DNA of 64,000 nucleotides from Nocardia veterana NBRC 100344 (GCF_000308855.1 NZ_BAGM01000082.1:1-64000); one strand, 5' to 3'. Counted from the first letter of the stretch, positions 39,133-47,910 are shown. Numbers and translations are program-made. The notes: generated by a model from the letters alone, not told the origin.

Positions 39133-39888
39133 GTGCGGGGTGACGAGGCCATTTCGGAGGCCTATGCGGCCAATGCCGAGTTCTGGATCCGGATCGTGCG
39201 CGAGGACTTGGATCCGTATCGCGGCGGGCTCACCGATCCCGCGCTCTTCGACCTCATCGGCGACTGCTCGAACCTACGCATTCTCGACGCCGGCTGCGGC
39301 GAGGGCCATCTGGCTCGCGAATTGGCCGGGCGCGGAGCGGAATTCGTCTACGGCGTGGATACCTGCGCGGCATTCCTGACGGCGGCGGTGACACATCCGC
39401 GACACGATCGCGCCCGTGCGTTATTTCTTCGTGCCGATGTCGCCGCCGTACCCCTGCCGGACGACAGCGTCGATCTGGTGGTCGCCGACCGCCTACCGCA
39501 CGGGCTGCGCGAACCCGGGCGGCGGTTCGCCGAATTCGCGCGGGTGCTGCGCACCTCGGGGCGGTTGATCGTCCTGACCATGCATCCCTGCTTCTACGTC
39601 GCCCGCGATCGGCGGCGCAGTGCCGATACCGGGTTCGCGCTCGACGACTATTTCGGCGGGCGCATCGTCGAGCAACGATTCGAGGTCGCCGGCCTGCGCT
39701 CCCCCGCGGCCTCCGTGCAATCGCTGCAGTCGCTCGAAGCCACCCTCGGAATGATCACCGCTGCCGGGTTCGCGGTCACCGCGCTGCGCGAACCACGCCC
39801 GACCGCCGAGCAACGGCACGAGAACCCTTGGTGGGACGAACATTTCACCCGCCCGCTGTTTCTGCTGCTGGAATGCAGAGCCCTATAG
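39133..39888 (+). CDS. Class I SAM-dependent methyltransferase
   Basis: A 251-residue methyltransferase with motif I ILDAGCGEGHLARELAG (about residues 52-68), acidic loop VYGVDTCAAF, and the FEFARVLRTSGRLIVLTMHPC stretch typical of methyltransferase_11. Start taken at GTG because GAGGGGAG lies just upstream; the frame is open 18 codons further without a ribosome binding site. Acceptor unknown. Confidence 0.85.
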   Translation: MRGDEAISEAYAANAEFWIRIVREDLDPYRGGLTDPALFDLIGDCSNLRILDAGCGEGHLARELAGRGAEFVYGVDTCAAFLTAAVTHPRHDRARALFLRADVAAVPLPDDSVDLVVADRLPHGLREPGRRFAEFARVLRTSGRLIVLTMHPCFYVARDRRRSADTGFALDDYFGGRIVEQRFEVAGLRSPAASVQSLQSLEATLGMITAAGFAVTALREPRPTAEQRHENPWWDEHFTRPLFLLLECRAL

Positions 39889-40024
39889 GCACCGTCGATA
39901 GTGCGGATCGAAAACGAGTATTGGACGCTATACATCCAGGTCGTGCACGCTGAAGTATCGACCGCGTCCCGCGGGAGCGAATCCGGCCGATATCAATCGG
40001 CACCCACGACGAGAGGATCCCGCC

Positions 40025-40558
40025 ATGTACAAACTCGCCTCCGCCCTCGCGGCTCTCACCGCAACCGCGCTGCTCGCCGCCTGCGGCAGCCAGGCCGACA
40101 CCAGCGCGGAACACACCGCAGCCGCCACCTCGCCGGCCGCTGCCGCGACCACCGGCACGCCGTCGGCGCTGCTGGCCGCGACGCCGTGGGAGACCACCGC
40201 GGCCCGTGACGCCCACGGCAGGCCGGTCGCGTTGACCGATCGCGCCGTCACCACCTATGTCGGGTTCGCCTACTTCGACGGCGACGGCACCTTCACCATG
40301 TACAACCTCGACGACACCCCGAAGATGCACGGCGACTGGTCCGTCTCCCCCGACGGCCGCACGCGCACGATCGTGGCGAAAAACGACAGGGGTCAGGAAC
40401 AATTCCGGCGGGTCGTGGACATCGTCACCCTCGACCCCACCACCTTCACCTACCGCGTCCATCCGGACGCCGCCGACCCCTCCGTCTACTACGACATCGT
40501 CCACACGCCGACCACGCACTCCCAGCCGGGCCCACATGACGCCGTCACGCCTCGATGA
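40025..40558 (+). CDS. DUF4822 lipoprotein
   Basis: A 177-residue secreted lipoprotein. Residues 1-20 are a lipoprotein signal peptide with lipobox LLAAC (Cys20), followed by an Ala/Thr linker and a 120-residue domain of the DUF4822 type (TPWETTAARDAHGRPVALTD ... VGFAYFDGDGTFTMYNLDDT ... DIVTLDPTTFTYRVHPDAAD). The fold is probably a small beta barrel; function unknown. GAGAGGATCC precedes the ATG. The end of the gene lies inside a hairpin. Confidence 0.85.
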   Translation: MYKLASALAALTATALLAACGSQADTSAEHTAAATSPAAAATTGTPSALLAATPWETTAARDAHGRPVALTDRAVTTYVGFAYFDGDGTFTMYNLDDTPKMHGDWSVSPDGRTRTIVAKNDRGQEQFRRVVDIVTLDPTTFTYRVHPDAADPSVYYDIVHTPTTHSQPGPHDAVTPR

Positions 40559-40575
40559 GAGCGTCGACGGCGTCA
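40537..40575. terminator. Hairpin at the end of the DUF4822 gene
   Basis: A perfect 10-bp stem, TGACGCCGTC (40537-40546) and GACGGCGTCA (40566-40575), with a 19-base loop spanning the stop codon. It stands between convergent genes and could serve both. Confidence 0.45.
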
Positions 40576-40661
40576 CGGAGTTACGCCGAATCTCCTCACA
40601 CCGGCCGTGGCCGACGCCGAGTCGAGGCCGCGCCACCGCCCGGCCGTATCGGCCGGCCGGC

Positions 40662-41771
40662 TCACATCGCGTACCGCAGGATGGCCGCGGCCGATGCCTC
40701 GTCCGGGATATCCGTCGCACGGACCGCCAGCACCCGCCCGCCGGACAGCAGGGCGCGGCGCGCGACCTCGTCGAGGATTCCCGGGGTCTCGGTATCGGAT
40801 TCAGGTCCGAATTCGATGGCTCCGGTCTCCGCGTCGACCGTACCGGGCACGGCGGTGTCGATGTCGACCAGCAGGGTCTGCACGGTGCCGAAGGTGGCCG
40901 CCCGGGCGATCTCGGCGAGGTCGGAGGTGGCTCTGCCTTCGCCGCGGCGTTTGTCGAACAGCTCGCGCAGATCGGCGAGCTGGGCCGCATAGTGACCGTC
41001 GAGGATGTGCCGCGCGCGGTCGGCCAATTCTTGATCCGACAGATGTTCGGGGTTGCCGGCGATCCCGTCGTCGAGCAGTTCGCCGTAGGTGGCGACCGAC
41101 CGGTAGATCGCATCGATGGGTTCGGGAGCGGCCAGGATCAGTGGGGTGTCGCGGCCGGAAAGGATGTCACGCAGGGCCCGATCCACGCCGCGGGCATACT
41201 GACGCACCAGCACCTTCTTGCCTTCGCTGCCGGTGAGCCGCCGCTTGGGCGAGCGATCGCCCAGCGATGATTTGCGCGCGAAAGCCGCTGCGTTCTCGGG
41301 CATTTCGGGAACCCGCACGTCCTCGGCCGATCGATCGGGAGTCACCTCGACCAGCCGCGCCGAGCCTTCGGCGAGCGCCAGCACGAAGGCGGCCTGCGGG
41401 AAGGTGACGGCCCGCAACAGCGGTTTCAGCAGGAACCGGTCCGCGACGGTGACGGCGGCGCCGAGGCGGTTCGGAATGCGGAACGTCCACATCCGCTGCG
41501 GGGCCACGTGGACGACGAGCGTGTGCGACTGGAACCGCCAGAAATCGTCGTCGTCGGCGAGATCGTCGAGTTGTTCGGCGATCGCTGTGCGGCTGCCCGC
41601 CTCGGTGACGAGGTCGACCGCCGCCCGGACCTGATTGGTGAACGCGATGCGGTTGGCCTCGGGTTCGGGCGTGGCCGCCTCGGTGGGCAGGTAGATCGAC
41701 ACCGACCACGGGCCGGTCCATTCGGCGAGGGCTTCGATCTCGCGACGCGTCGGAATGTCGGTGTGCAGCAC
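40662..41771 (-). CDS. baeRF-like (release-factor-fold) protein
   Basis: A 369-residue protein resembling the bacterial archaeo-eukaryotic release factor (baeRF) families. It opens with EWTGPWSVSIYLPTEAATPE, has a central LVVHVAPQRMWTFRIPNRLG and FVLALAEGSARLVEVTPD, then LILAAPEPIDAIYRSVATYGELLDDGIAGNPEHLS and a C-terminal segment with GGRVLAVRATDIPDEASAAAILRY. These match the order of domains 2 and 3 of eRF1-like proteins. A role in ribosome rescue or hibernation has been proposed for the group but is not proven. GTG start with AAGGAGGAG upstream. Confidence 0.65.
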   Translation of the reverse strand: MLHTDIPTRREIEALAEWTGPWSVSIYLPTEAATPEPEANRIAFTNQVRAAVDLVTEAGSRTAIAEQLDDLADDDDFWRFQSHTLVVHVAPQRMWTFRIPNRLGAAVTVADRFLLKPLLRAVTFPQAAFVLALAEGSARLVEVTPDRSAEDVRVPEMPENAAAFARKSSLGDRSPKRRLTGSEGKKVLVRQYARGVDRALRDILSGRDTPLILAAPEPIDAIYRSVATYGELLDDGIAGNPEHLSDQELADRARHILDGHYAAQLADLRELFDKRRGEGRATSDLAEIARAATFGTVQTLLVDIDTAVPGTVDAETGAIEFGPESDTETPGILDEVARRALLSGGRVLAVRATDIPDEASAAAILRYAM

Positions 41772-41936
41772 TTCGCTCCTCCTTCGTTGCCTCCGAACAC
41801 GCCACCGGCAGTGGGCCGTGTATCGGACGAACGATTGCCGACTCGTAACCAATCCGACGGTACTGGACCTGTCCACGCACCGGGACTCGTCAGGGCATCG
41901 GATGCCGAAATGTTGCTGGAGCTGGTCTCCGTTCCC

Positions 41937-43295
41937 TTATCGAGCCGGTGTGGGCACCCCGGGTGGCGCGATCGAGGTCGTCGTCCCCGCGGCCGGCGCC
42001 GTGGCCTGCGGAGATGAAACCGGTGCCGAGCCGCCGGCTCCGTACAGACGCTCGATGATCTGCTTGGCGATTTCACTGGCGGCGGCATGCCCGTCGGCGG
42101 TGGGTTCGAGGTTCGCCCACACCACCACGGTCACCTTGTGCTCGGGGTCCGATCCGGCGAAGGTGTTGAATCCGGGCAGTTCGCCCGTATGACCGTACAG
42201 CGCAGCGAATTTCGCGATCGCCAGCCCGTACTGCGGCGCCGACGGGGGATTCGCCGGATCGGTCGGCTGCAGGCTTCCCATCCGCCGGGCCTGCATCTCG
42301 GCGTCGAGGACCTTGCCGCCGACGAGCGCCTCCGCCCAGGTCGCGAGATCCCCCACCGTCGAAATGCCCGCGCCCGCGGCCCAGCCCCACGACGGATTGT
42401 CCGCGGTGTGATCGCCCGGTAGCAGCCGCCCCGCCGCCGCTTCCGCCTGCATCGGCGGCGGCAGTGCCGGTGGTGATCCCATGGTCAGCACGTTGGTTCC
42501 GTACATGTAGCCCTGCGGATGCGGGTCGGGAATCGCCGCCGAGGTCCGGGGCGGGAACGACGAGCGGGCCAGTCCCAGCGGCCGGAACAGGCGGTTCTGG
42601 AAAATCTGGTCGAGTGGTTGGCCGTCCAGCTTCTCGGCGATCACACCGAGCAGCACGGTATTGGTGTTCGAATAGTGATAACCCTGTCCCGGCGGGAAGT
42701 ACGACGGGTGCGAGAACGCCATGGCGAGGAGTTCGTCGGGCTGCCAGACTCGCCCCGGATCGGCGTCCATGGCCTCGGCCAGTTCGCGAGTTTCGCTGTA
42801 GTTGTACAGGCCGCTACGCATGTCCAGCAGCTGGGCGATCGTGATCGCCGCGCCACCGGGGACGTCCGCGCGGAACTTCGACACCGGATCGTCGAGCGCG
42901 AGTTTGCCCTCTTGGACCTGTTGCAGGATCACCGTTCCGGTCCAGGTCTTGGTCAGCGAACCGATGCGCACGTGATCGGCCGCGGTCACCGCCGGACCGC
43001 CACCGAAGGTCCGCGTCCCGTACGAGGTACCGACGTCGCCGGCGGGGGTGCGGACGAAGGCCACCACCCCCGGAACCGTCGCCGGCCGCGCCACGGACTC
43101 GACGATGCCGCGCAGCGTCGACTCGTCCACGGGATGCACGGCGGGCGCGGCCGAGGCCGACGGCGAGGCCGATGTCGTACTCGATGCGGCCGGCTTCGAC
43201 GACGACCCGCACCCACACGCCCCGAACAGCACCGCGACCCCGATCACGGCGGCGGTGGCGAACCGGGGCCGGATACCTCCTGATACCGATGGCAC
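41937..43295 (-). CDS. Serine hydrolase, class C beta-lactamase/DD-peptidase fold (lipoprotein)
   Basis: A 452-residue protein with a lipoprotein signal (lipobox LFGAC, Cys near 27), a Ser/Ala linker and a penicillin-binding-like domain. The active-site triad of motifs is complete: SLTK (near residue 114), YSN (near 210) and HTG (near 373). Such proteins are DD-peptidases, D-aminopeptidases, esterases or beta-lactamases at the outer face of the membrane; the precise activity is not readable. A Pro/Ala/Ser-rich tail follows. GTG start with GGGAGG upstream. Confidence 0.88.
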   Translation of the reverse strand: MPSVSGGIRPRFATAAVIGVAVLFGACGCGSSSKPAASSTTSASPSASAAPAVHPVDESTLRGIVESVARPATVPGVVAFVRTPAGDVGTSYGTRTFGGGPAVTAADHVRIGSLTKTWTGTVILQQVQEGKLALDDPVSKFRADVPGGAAITIAQLLDMRSGLYNYSETRELAEAMDADPGRVWQPDELLAMAFSHPSYFPPGQGYHYSNTNTVLLGVIAEKLDGQPLDQIFQNRLFRPLGLARSSFPPRTSAAIPDPHPQGYMYGTNVLTMGSPPALPPPMQAEAAAGRLLPGDHTADNPSWGWAAGAGISTVGDLATWAEALVGGKVLDAEMQARRMGSLQPTDPANPPSAPQYGLAIAKFAALYGHTGELPGFNTFAGSDPEHKVTVVVWANLEPTADGHAAASEIAKQIIERLYGAGGSAPVSSPQATAPAAGTTTSIAPPGVPTPAR

Positions 43296-43341
43296 TGCGC
43301 TACCTCCCTGATCGGGAACGGTGGAGCCGGAGAGAAGAACT

Positions 43342-44664
43342 CTACTGCGCCGGCAGCGGTCCCGGACGCGGTTGGCGAATGCTCAGCGACATCACCGCGG
43401 CGATGGCGCACAGTCCGCCCGCGATGAACCAGGCCAGCTGGTAATCGCCCTGCAGATCGCGAATGACGCCCGCTCCGGAGGCGGCGACCGCGGCGCCGAT
43501 CTGATGGGCGGCGAACACCCAGCCGAAGGCGATCGGCCCATCGGCACCGAAATGCTCGCGGCACAGCGCGACCGTCGGCGGCACCGTGGCGATCCAGTCC
43601 AGTCCGTAGAAGATGACGAACACCCACATGCTCGGCTGCACGTCGGGTGCGAACAAGCTGGGCAGGATCAGCAGCGACAGTCCCCGCAGCGCGTAATACA
43701 TCGTCAGCAGATACCGGGACCCGATGCGATCGGTGAGCCACCCCGATGCCACGGTGCCCGCGACATCGAAGATGCCGACGGTGGCCAGCAGCCCGGCGGC
43801 GGTGGTCGGCGGCATTCCGTGATCGTGGGCGGCGCTGACGAAATGCGTGCCCACCAGCCCGTTGGTCGAGGCGCCGCAGATCGCGAAACCTCCTGCCAGC
43901 AGCCAGAATACGGGCCGGCGCAGTACGCTGCCGAGTACCGTCACCGCCCGCATCGCCCCACCCACGGCCGCGGTACGCACACCGGCGTCACTACCGGGTT
44001 CGGCGCCGTAGGCGGTGCGCCCGATGTCGCTGGGAAAATCCCGAATGAACAGCAGCACCAGCGGGACCACCGCCAGCGCGGTCGCGGCGACGACCAGTGC
44101 GGGTACCCGCCAGCCGTGGTCGCGGGCCAGCATCGAGATCAGCGGCAGGAACACCAGCTGTCCGGTGGCCCCGGCGGCGGTGAGCGCGCCGGTCACCAGA
44201 CCGCGATGCCGGACGAACCAGCGCCCGGTGATGGTGGCGACGAAGGGCATCGACATCGAACCCACACCGACGCCGACCAACAGCCCCCAGGTCGCCATCA
44301 ACTCCCACGGCTGTGTCATGAAAACCGTCAGACCACTACCCGCGGCGACCAGAACGAGCGCGCAGGACACCACCAGACGGATACCGAAGCGGTCCATCAG
44401 GGCCGCGGCGAACGGCGAAATCAGGCCGTACAGCAGCATATTCACCGATACGGCCGCACCGATGGTGCCGTGCGACCAGCCGAATTCCTCGTGCAGCGGA
44501 TCCAGCAGCACGCTGGGCACCGAGCGGAATGCGGCCGCGCCCAACAGCGCGACGAAGCCCACCGCGGCGACGATCCAGGCCGGGTGCGGTCCTCGACCGG
44601 AACGGGCGGCGGGCCGCTCGGGCGGCAGTGACGGATTGTGGTCGGCGATACGTATTTCGGTCAC
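43342..44664 (-). CDS. MFS transporter
   Basis: A 440-residue major-facilitator protein with 12 predicted membrane segments. The loop 2-3 motif appears as ALMDRFGIRLVV and the second-half counterpart as GWLTDRIGSRYLL. It resembles the oxalate/monocarboxylate (OFA) branch of MFS carriers. The N-terminal 30 residues are cytoplasmic. It is divergent to a GlxA-type regulator, which may control it. GTG start without a clear ribosome binding site; substrate unknown. Confidence 0.87.
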   Translation of the reverse strand: MTEIRIADHNPSLPPERPAARSGRGPHPAWIVAAVGFVALLGAAAFRSVPSVLLDPLHEEFGWSHGTIGAAVSVNMLLYGLISPFAAALMDRFGIRLVVSCALVLVAAGSGLTVFMTQPWELMATWGLLVGVGVGSMSMPFVATITGRWFVRHRGLVTGALTAAGATGQLVFLPLISMLARDHGWRVPALVVAATALAVVPLVLLFIRDFPSDIGRTAYGAEPGSDAGVRTAAVGGAMRAVTVLGSVLRRPVFWLLAGGFAICGASTNGLVGTHFVSAAHDHGMPPTTAAGLLATVGIFDVAGTVASGWLTDRIGSRYLLTMYYALRGLSLLILPSLFAPDVQPSMWVFVIFYGLDWIATVPPTVALCREHFGADGPIAFGWVFAAHQIGAAVAASGAGVIRDLQGDYQLAWFIAGGLCAIAAVMSLSIRQPRPGPLPAQ

Positions 44665-44765
44665 CGGCTGAGCGTGCCGGAATCGTGATGCTCGCGACGA
44701 GTGGCCTGAATGCCATAATGCGTAAAGATCAAGCCAATTCGACCGCCGAGCCGAGGAGACCGCCG

Positions 44766-45755
44766 ATGCCCGTGCCCCATCTGGTGGCGGTGTTCGTCCT
44801 CGCGCCCACCGTGGGCTTCGATATGACGATTCCTCCGACGGTGCTGGGCGCGGCCACGGCGGACGACGGCACGCCGCTCTACGACGTGCGGATCTGCGGA
44901 CTCGATCGGGCTCCGATCCCCGCTACCACCGGCTACAGCATCGTCCCGGCCGGCGATGCCGATGTGCTGGCCGAGGCGGATACGGTGATCGTGCCGGGTA
45001 CGACGATGCCCGGGCCCCGCCGGGCGGGCACGCTGCCCGCCGAGGTGGCCGCCGCACTCGCCTCGATTCGCCCCGGCGCGCGCATCGTGTCGATCTGCAC
45101 CGGCGCGTTCGTCCTCGGCGCGGCGGGGATGCTCGACGGCCGGCGGGCCACGACGCACTGGGCGTACGCAGCAGACTTTCGCGCACTGTATCCGAAGGTC
45201 CTCCTCGACGAGGATCTGTTGTTCGTCGAGGACGGAAACGTCTGCACCGCAGCAGGTCTCGCGGCAGGTGTGGATCTGTGCCTGCACCTGATCCGCTCCG
45301 ACCACGGCAGCGCGGCGGCCAATCGAGCCGCCCGCTACTGTGTGGTGCCGCCGTGGCGGGAAGGCGGGCAGTCCCAGTTCATCGAACAGCAGGTTCCCGA
45401 CCCGGGCGCGGACGGTACCGCGCCGACGCGGGAATGGGCGCTGGAACGACTGGGCGAGGATCTGGACCTCACCACGCTCGCGGCCCATGCTCGTATGAGC
45501 GTGCGCACCTTCACCCGGCGCTTCAAGGCGGAGACCGGGATGGCGCCCGGCGCCTGGATCCTGCATCAGCGACTGCGCCACGCCCGGCATCTGCTGGAGA
45601 CCACCACCCTTCCGGTGGACGAGGTCGCGCGGGCAGCGGGGATGGGTTCCGCCGCCTCGCTGCGCCACCACCTGCGCACTCAGCTGGGAGTCGCGCCGAT
45701 CGCGTATCGCAGAACGTTCCGGCAGCCCGGCACGCGGGACGTAACCGCGCGGTAG
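44766..45755 (+). CDS. GlxA-family regulator (DJ-1/PfpI plus AraC HTH)
   Basis: A 329-residue regulator. Residues 1-190 are a DJ-1/PfpI-like domain with the nucleophile elbow VSICTGAFVLGAAGMLDGR (Cys near residue 115); residues 220-318 are the AraC double HTH (LTTLAAHARMSVRTFTRRFKAETG ... LPVDEVARAAGMGSAASLRHH). GlxA proteins usually activate or repress a neighbouring transporter or catabolic gene; here the divergent MFS gene is the candidate. GAGGAG precedes the ATG; a CATAAT -10-like box lies about 50 bases upstream. Confidence 0.9.
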   Translation: MPVPHLVAVFVLAPTVGFDMTIPPTVLGAATADDGTPLYDVRICGLDRAPIPATTGYSIVPAGDADVLAEADTVIVPGTTMPGPRRAGTLPAEVAAALASIRPGARIVSICTGAFVLGAAGMLDGRRATTHWAYAADFRALYPKVLLDEDLLFVEDGNVCTAAGLAAGVDLCLHLIRSDHGSAAANRAARYCVVPPWREGGQSQFIEQQVPDPGADGTAPTREWALERLGEDLDLTTLAAHARMSVRTFTRRFKAETGMAPGAWILHQRLRHARHLLETTTLPVDEVARAAGMGSAASLRHHLRTQLGVAPIAYRRTFRQPGTRDVTAR

Positions 45756-45809
45756 CGATGTCCGGCCCGCGCCGGTTCCGCCGGTCCGCCGACACCTCAC
45801 GCCGACCCG

Positions 45810-45840
45810 TTGACAACCCCCGCCACCCGGGTGCTACCTT
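45810..45840 (+). promoter_or_regulatory. Promoter of the bfd-bfr module
   Basis: TTGACA (45810-45815) and TACCTT (45835-45840) are spaced 19 bases. The -10 runs into the first IdeR box, so metal-bound IdeR would sit on the promoter. Confidence 0.55.
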
Positions 45841-45857
45841 AGGCAAGGGTTACCTCT
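45839..45857 (+). promoter_or_regulatory. IdeR/DtxR iron box 1
   Basis: TTAGGCAAGGGTTACCTCT matches the IdeR consensus TTAGGTTAGGCTAACCTAA at 13 of 19 positions, including the conserved TTAGG and ACCT parts. It overlaps the -10. Confidence 0.75.
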
Positions 45858-45876
45858 TTAGGCGAGGCTTACCTCC
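45858..45876 (+). promoter_or_regulatory. IdeR/DtxR iron box 2
   Basis: TTAGGCGAGGCTTACCTCC follows box 1 directly and matches the same consensus at 14 of 19 positions. Two boxes in exact 19-base phase are typical of strongly iron-controlled genes; in mycobacteria IdeR activates bfr from such paired boxes and represses siderophore genes. Confidence 0.75.
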
Positions 45877-45922
45877 CTCTCGACCCCGAATTGTTGTCGT
45901 TCCGAGCGTTCCGAGGCCGACC

Positions 45923-46114
45923 GTGTACATCTGCATCTGCAATGCCGTCTCCGAAGCAGACGTGCACACCTGCGTCGCCGCCGGTGCCTGTTCGACCAAA
46001 CAAGTCAAGCAGGCCTGTGGCTGGAAACCGGGCTGTGGCTCGTGTACTGCCCGTTTGGCCGAGGCGATAGGCCGGGCGCGCATGGAGGCCACGGCCGAGA
46101 CGACTGCTGCCTGA
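45923..46114 (+). CDS. bfd: Bacterioferritin-associated ferredoxin
   Basis: A 63-residue BFD-like [2Fe-2S] protein. The four ligands follow the CxC-x32-CxxC pattern: Cys in ICIC at residues 4 and 6, and Cys in CGSC near residues 39 and 42. In other bacteria Bfd donates electrons to bacterioferritin to release stored iron. It lies 59 bases ahead of bfr and behind tandem IdeR boxes. GTG start with GAGG eight bases before; the extension upstream contains the iron boxes, so it is rejected. Confidence 0.9.
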   Translation: MYICICNAVSEADVHTCVAAGACSTKQVKQACGWKPGCGSCTARLAEAIGRARMEATAETTAA

Positions 46115-46142
46115 GACCCGACACGCACCCCGCTCATTCCGC

Positions 46143-46174
46143 TGATCTGTGATCTGTGCCACGATCACAGATCA
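46143..46174 (+). promoter_or_regulatory. Inverted repeat covering the bfr start
   Basis: TGATCTGTGAT (46143-46153) pairs perfectly with ATCACAGATCA (46164-46174) around a 10-base loop; the last A of the repeat is the first base of the bfr ATG. As RNA it would form an 11-bp hairpin over the place where a ribosome binding site should be, and none is present. As DNA it has CRP/FNR-like TGTGA/TCACA halves spaced 12 bases. Confidence 0.65.
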
Positions 46175-46656
46175 TGGAAGGCGACAAGGACATCATCGCG
46201 CTGCTCAACGAGCAGTTGACGGCCGAACTCACGGCGATCAACCAGTACTTCCTGCACGCCAAGATGCAGGAGAACTGGGGCTACACCAAGCTGGCCAAGC
46301 ACACCCGATACGAATCCATCGATGAGATGAAGCACGCCGAGGTGCTCACCGATCGGATCCTGTTCCTCGACGGCCTGCCGAACTATCAGAAGCTGAATCC
46401 GCTGCGGATCGGCCAGACCGTGCCGGAGCAGTTGCGGGCCGATCTGCAGATCGAGATGGAGGCCGTGACCCGGCTGCGCGGCGGCATCGAGCTGATGCGT
46501 TCGCGCGGTGATGTGACCTCCGCGCGGATCTTCGAATCGATCCTCGAGGACGAAGAAAGCCACGTGGACTATCTCGAAACCGAGATCGCACTGCTGGGAG
46601 CGCTCGGCGAGCAGCTGTATCTGCAGCGCTACACCGATACCCCCGAAGGCGACTGA
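46174..46656 (+). CDS. bfr: Bacterioferritin
   Basis: A 160-residue ferritin-like four-helix protein that forms 24-mer iron-storage cages. Ferroxidase ligands are in LTAELTAINQYF (Glu near 18), SIDEMKHAE (Glu near 51, His near 54), Glu near 94, and ESILEDEESHVDYLE (Glu near 127, His near 130). The Met in DEMKHAE is the one that binds heme b in bacterioferritin. The ATG has no ribosome binding site and is part of an 11-bp inverted repeat. It follows bfd in the same direction. A strong hairpin follows the stop. Confidence 0.95.
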   Translation: MEGDKDIIALLNEQLTAELTAINQYFLHAKMQENWGYTKLAKHTRYESIDEMKHAEVLTDRILFLDGLPNYQKLNPLRIGQTVPEQLRADLQIEMEAVTRLRGGIELMRSRGDVTSARIFESILEDEESHVDYLETEIALLGALGEQLYLQRYTDTPEGD

Positions 46657-46663
46657 CGCCGGC

Positions 46664-46703
46664 TCACCGCCCGGCCGGGACGAATACCGCGGCCGGGCGG
46701 TGA
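46664..46703 (+). terminator. Terminator of bfr
   Basis: TCACCGCCCGGCC (46664-46676) pairs perfectly with GGCCGGGCGGTGA (46691-46703) around 14 bases, starting seven bases past the bfr stop. No T-run, as usual in this genome. It also faces the convergent VOC gene. Confidence 0.7.
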
Positions 46704-46741
46704 CGTATCGGGGTCGGCGGCACGGTCCCGTCGATCCGCCG

Positions 46742-47179
46742 TCAGTTCTGCTTCAGCTCCTGGGCGAGCATCACGAGGATGCCGCTGGGGCCGCGCAGGT
46801 AGGTGAGCTTGTAGACATCGGCATAGGTCGCGACGCCGCGCAGCGGATGGCATCCGTGCTTCGCCGCGATCTCGAGGGCCTTGTCGAGGTCGTCCACCGA
46901 AAAGGCAACGCGGTGCATGCCGATTTCGTTGGGGCGGGTCGGATTCGACTCGATCGCTTCGGGATGGATGTACTCGAACAGCTCGAGGCGACCGTGACCG
47001 TCCGGCGTCCGGAGCATCGCAATCTTGACGTGATTGCCGTCGAGACCGACAGCGGTGTCGGTCCACTCGCCACTGACCGTGTCGCGCCCGATCACGGTGA
47101 GACCGAGGTCGGTGAAAAAGGCAACCGCTGCTTCGAGATCACGGACGGCGATGCCGACGTTCTCGAGTTTGATGGACAT
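46742..47179 (-). CDS. VOC-family protein (glyoxalase/methylmalonyl-CoA epimerase-like)
   Basis: A 145-residue protein with two beta-alpha-beta-beta-beta units. LENVGIAVRDLEAAVAFFTDLGLTV opens the first unit and GMHRVAFSVDDLDKALEIAAKHGCHPL the second; Glu in RLELFEY and EL near the end are possible metal ligands. The family includes glyoxalases, epimerases and dioxygenases; the reaction is unknown. A TATCAT -10-like box lies eight bases upstream of the ATG and no ribosome binding site is seen, so the mRNA may be leaderless. Confidence 0.83.
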   Translation of the reverse strand: MSIKLENVGIAVRDLEAAVAFFTDLGLTVIGRDTVSGEWTDTAVGLDGNHVKIAMLRTPDGHGRLELFEYIHPEAIESNPTRPNEIGMHRVAFSVDDLDKALEIAAKHGCHPLRGVATYADVYKLTYLRGPSGILVMLAQELKQN

Positions 47180-47230
47180 GAGTGGGCATGATACCCAGCC
47201 GAATTCGCCGATTCCGGTGACGAACCGAAT

Positions 47231-47701
47231 TCAGCCCTCGACCACCTGCGTGCCGCCGGCGAATCTGTCGTGCCAGCCCTGCTTCGTGGGGCTGGAACTC
47301 ACCGTGGCGGCAATCGCTATCGCGGCGATGAACCACAGCAGCCCGCCGACATAGGGAATCAGATTGAGCAGCATGTACCCATTCCGCAGTGCGGAATCCT
47401 TGATGTTCGGCTTGTCCGCCCCGTTCGAGCCCCTGACATGCAGCCCCAGAATCTTCTTGCCCGGAGTGGCCCCGGTCGATATCTCGAAACCGACGAAGTA
47501 CAGGAAACCGAAACCGGCGCCGGGCAGGATGGATACCCAGTCCGGCGTGTGCGCCGATTTGTTCAGCAACCAGAACAGGATCGCGCCGATGATGCCCGCG
47601 ATGATCCAGTCGATGAACCGGGCCACGGCGCGCTTGCCGAGCCCGCCCGGGGCCACCCCCGCCGCCGCGCCGAATTGAGGTTGATATCCGCTGGTGCTCA
47701 T
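47231..47701 (-). CDS. RDD-family membrane protein
   Basis: A 156-residue protein with three to four membrane helices. The family motif RFIDWIIAGIIGAILFW (Arg-x-x-Asp) lies near residues 28-44, and STGATPGKKILGLHVR near residue 75. RDD proteins may act as small ion or compatible-solute carriers; the role is uncertain. GAGGAGGAG precedes the ATG. Confidence 0.88.
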   Translation of the reverse strand: MSTSGYQPQFGAAAGVAPGGLGKRAVARFIDWIIAGIIGAILFWLLNKSAHTPDWVSILPGAGFGFLYFVGFEISTGATPGKKILGLHVRGSNGADKPNIKDSALRNGYMLLNLIPYVGGLLWFIAAIAIAATVSSSPTKQGWHDRFAGGTQVVEG

Positions 47702-47910
47702 CACGCTCCTCCTCGGAAGGACGACCACGCACATCGCCCGTCTATCGGGATCTGGCCTCCCAACCATCGCACACCCGGACCGACCCGCCGACGCAACTCG
47801 GCATTTCGGGCGTGTACCGGCCGGACGGACGAGGATCCGGCACACGGCTTTCGACGGAGGTACCGACGGCCCTTCGCGAATCGCACCGGGTGAGCAGCGG
47901 GGGTCGCGAT

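Noticed and set aside
43321..44631. A 436-codon frame antisense to the MFS gene
   Set aside because: Its product is a Gln/His/Arg-rich string as expected from antisense of hydrophobic codons.
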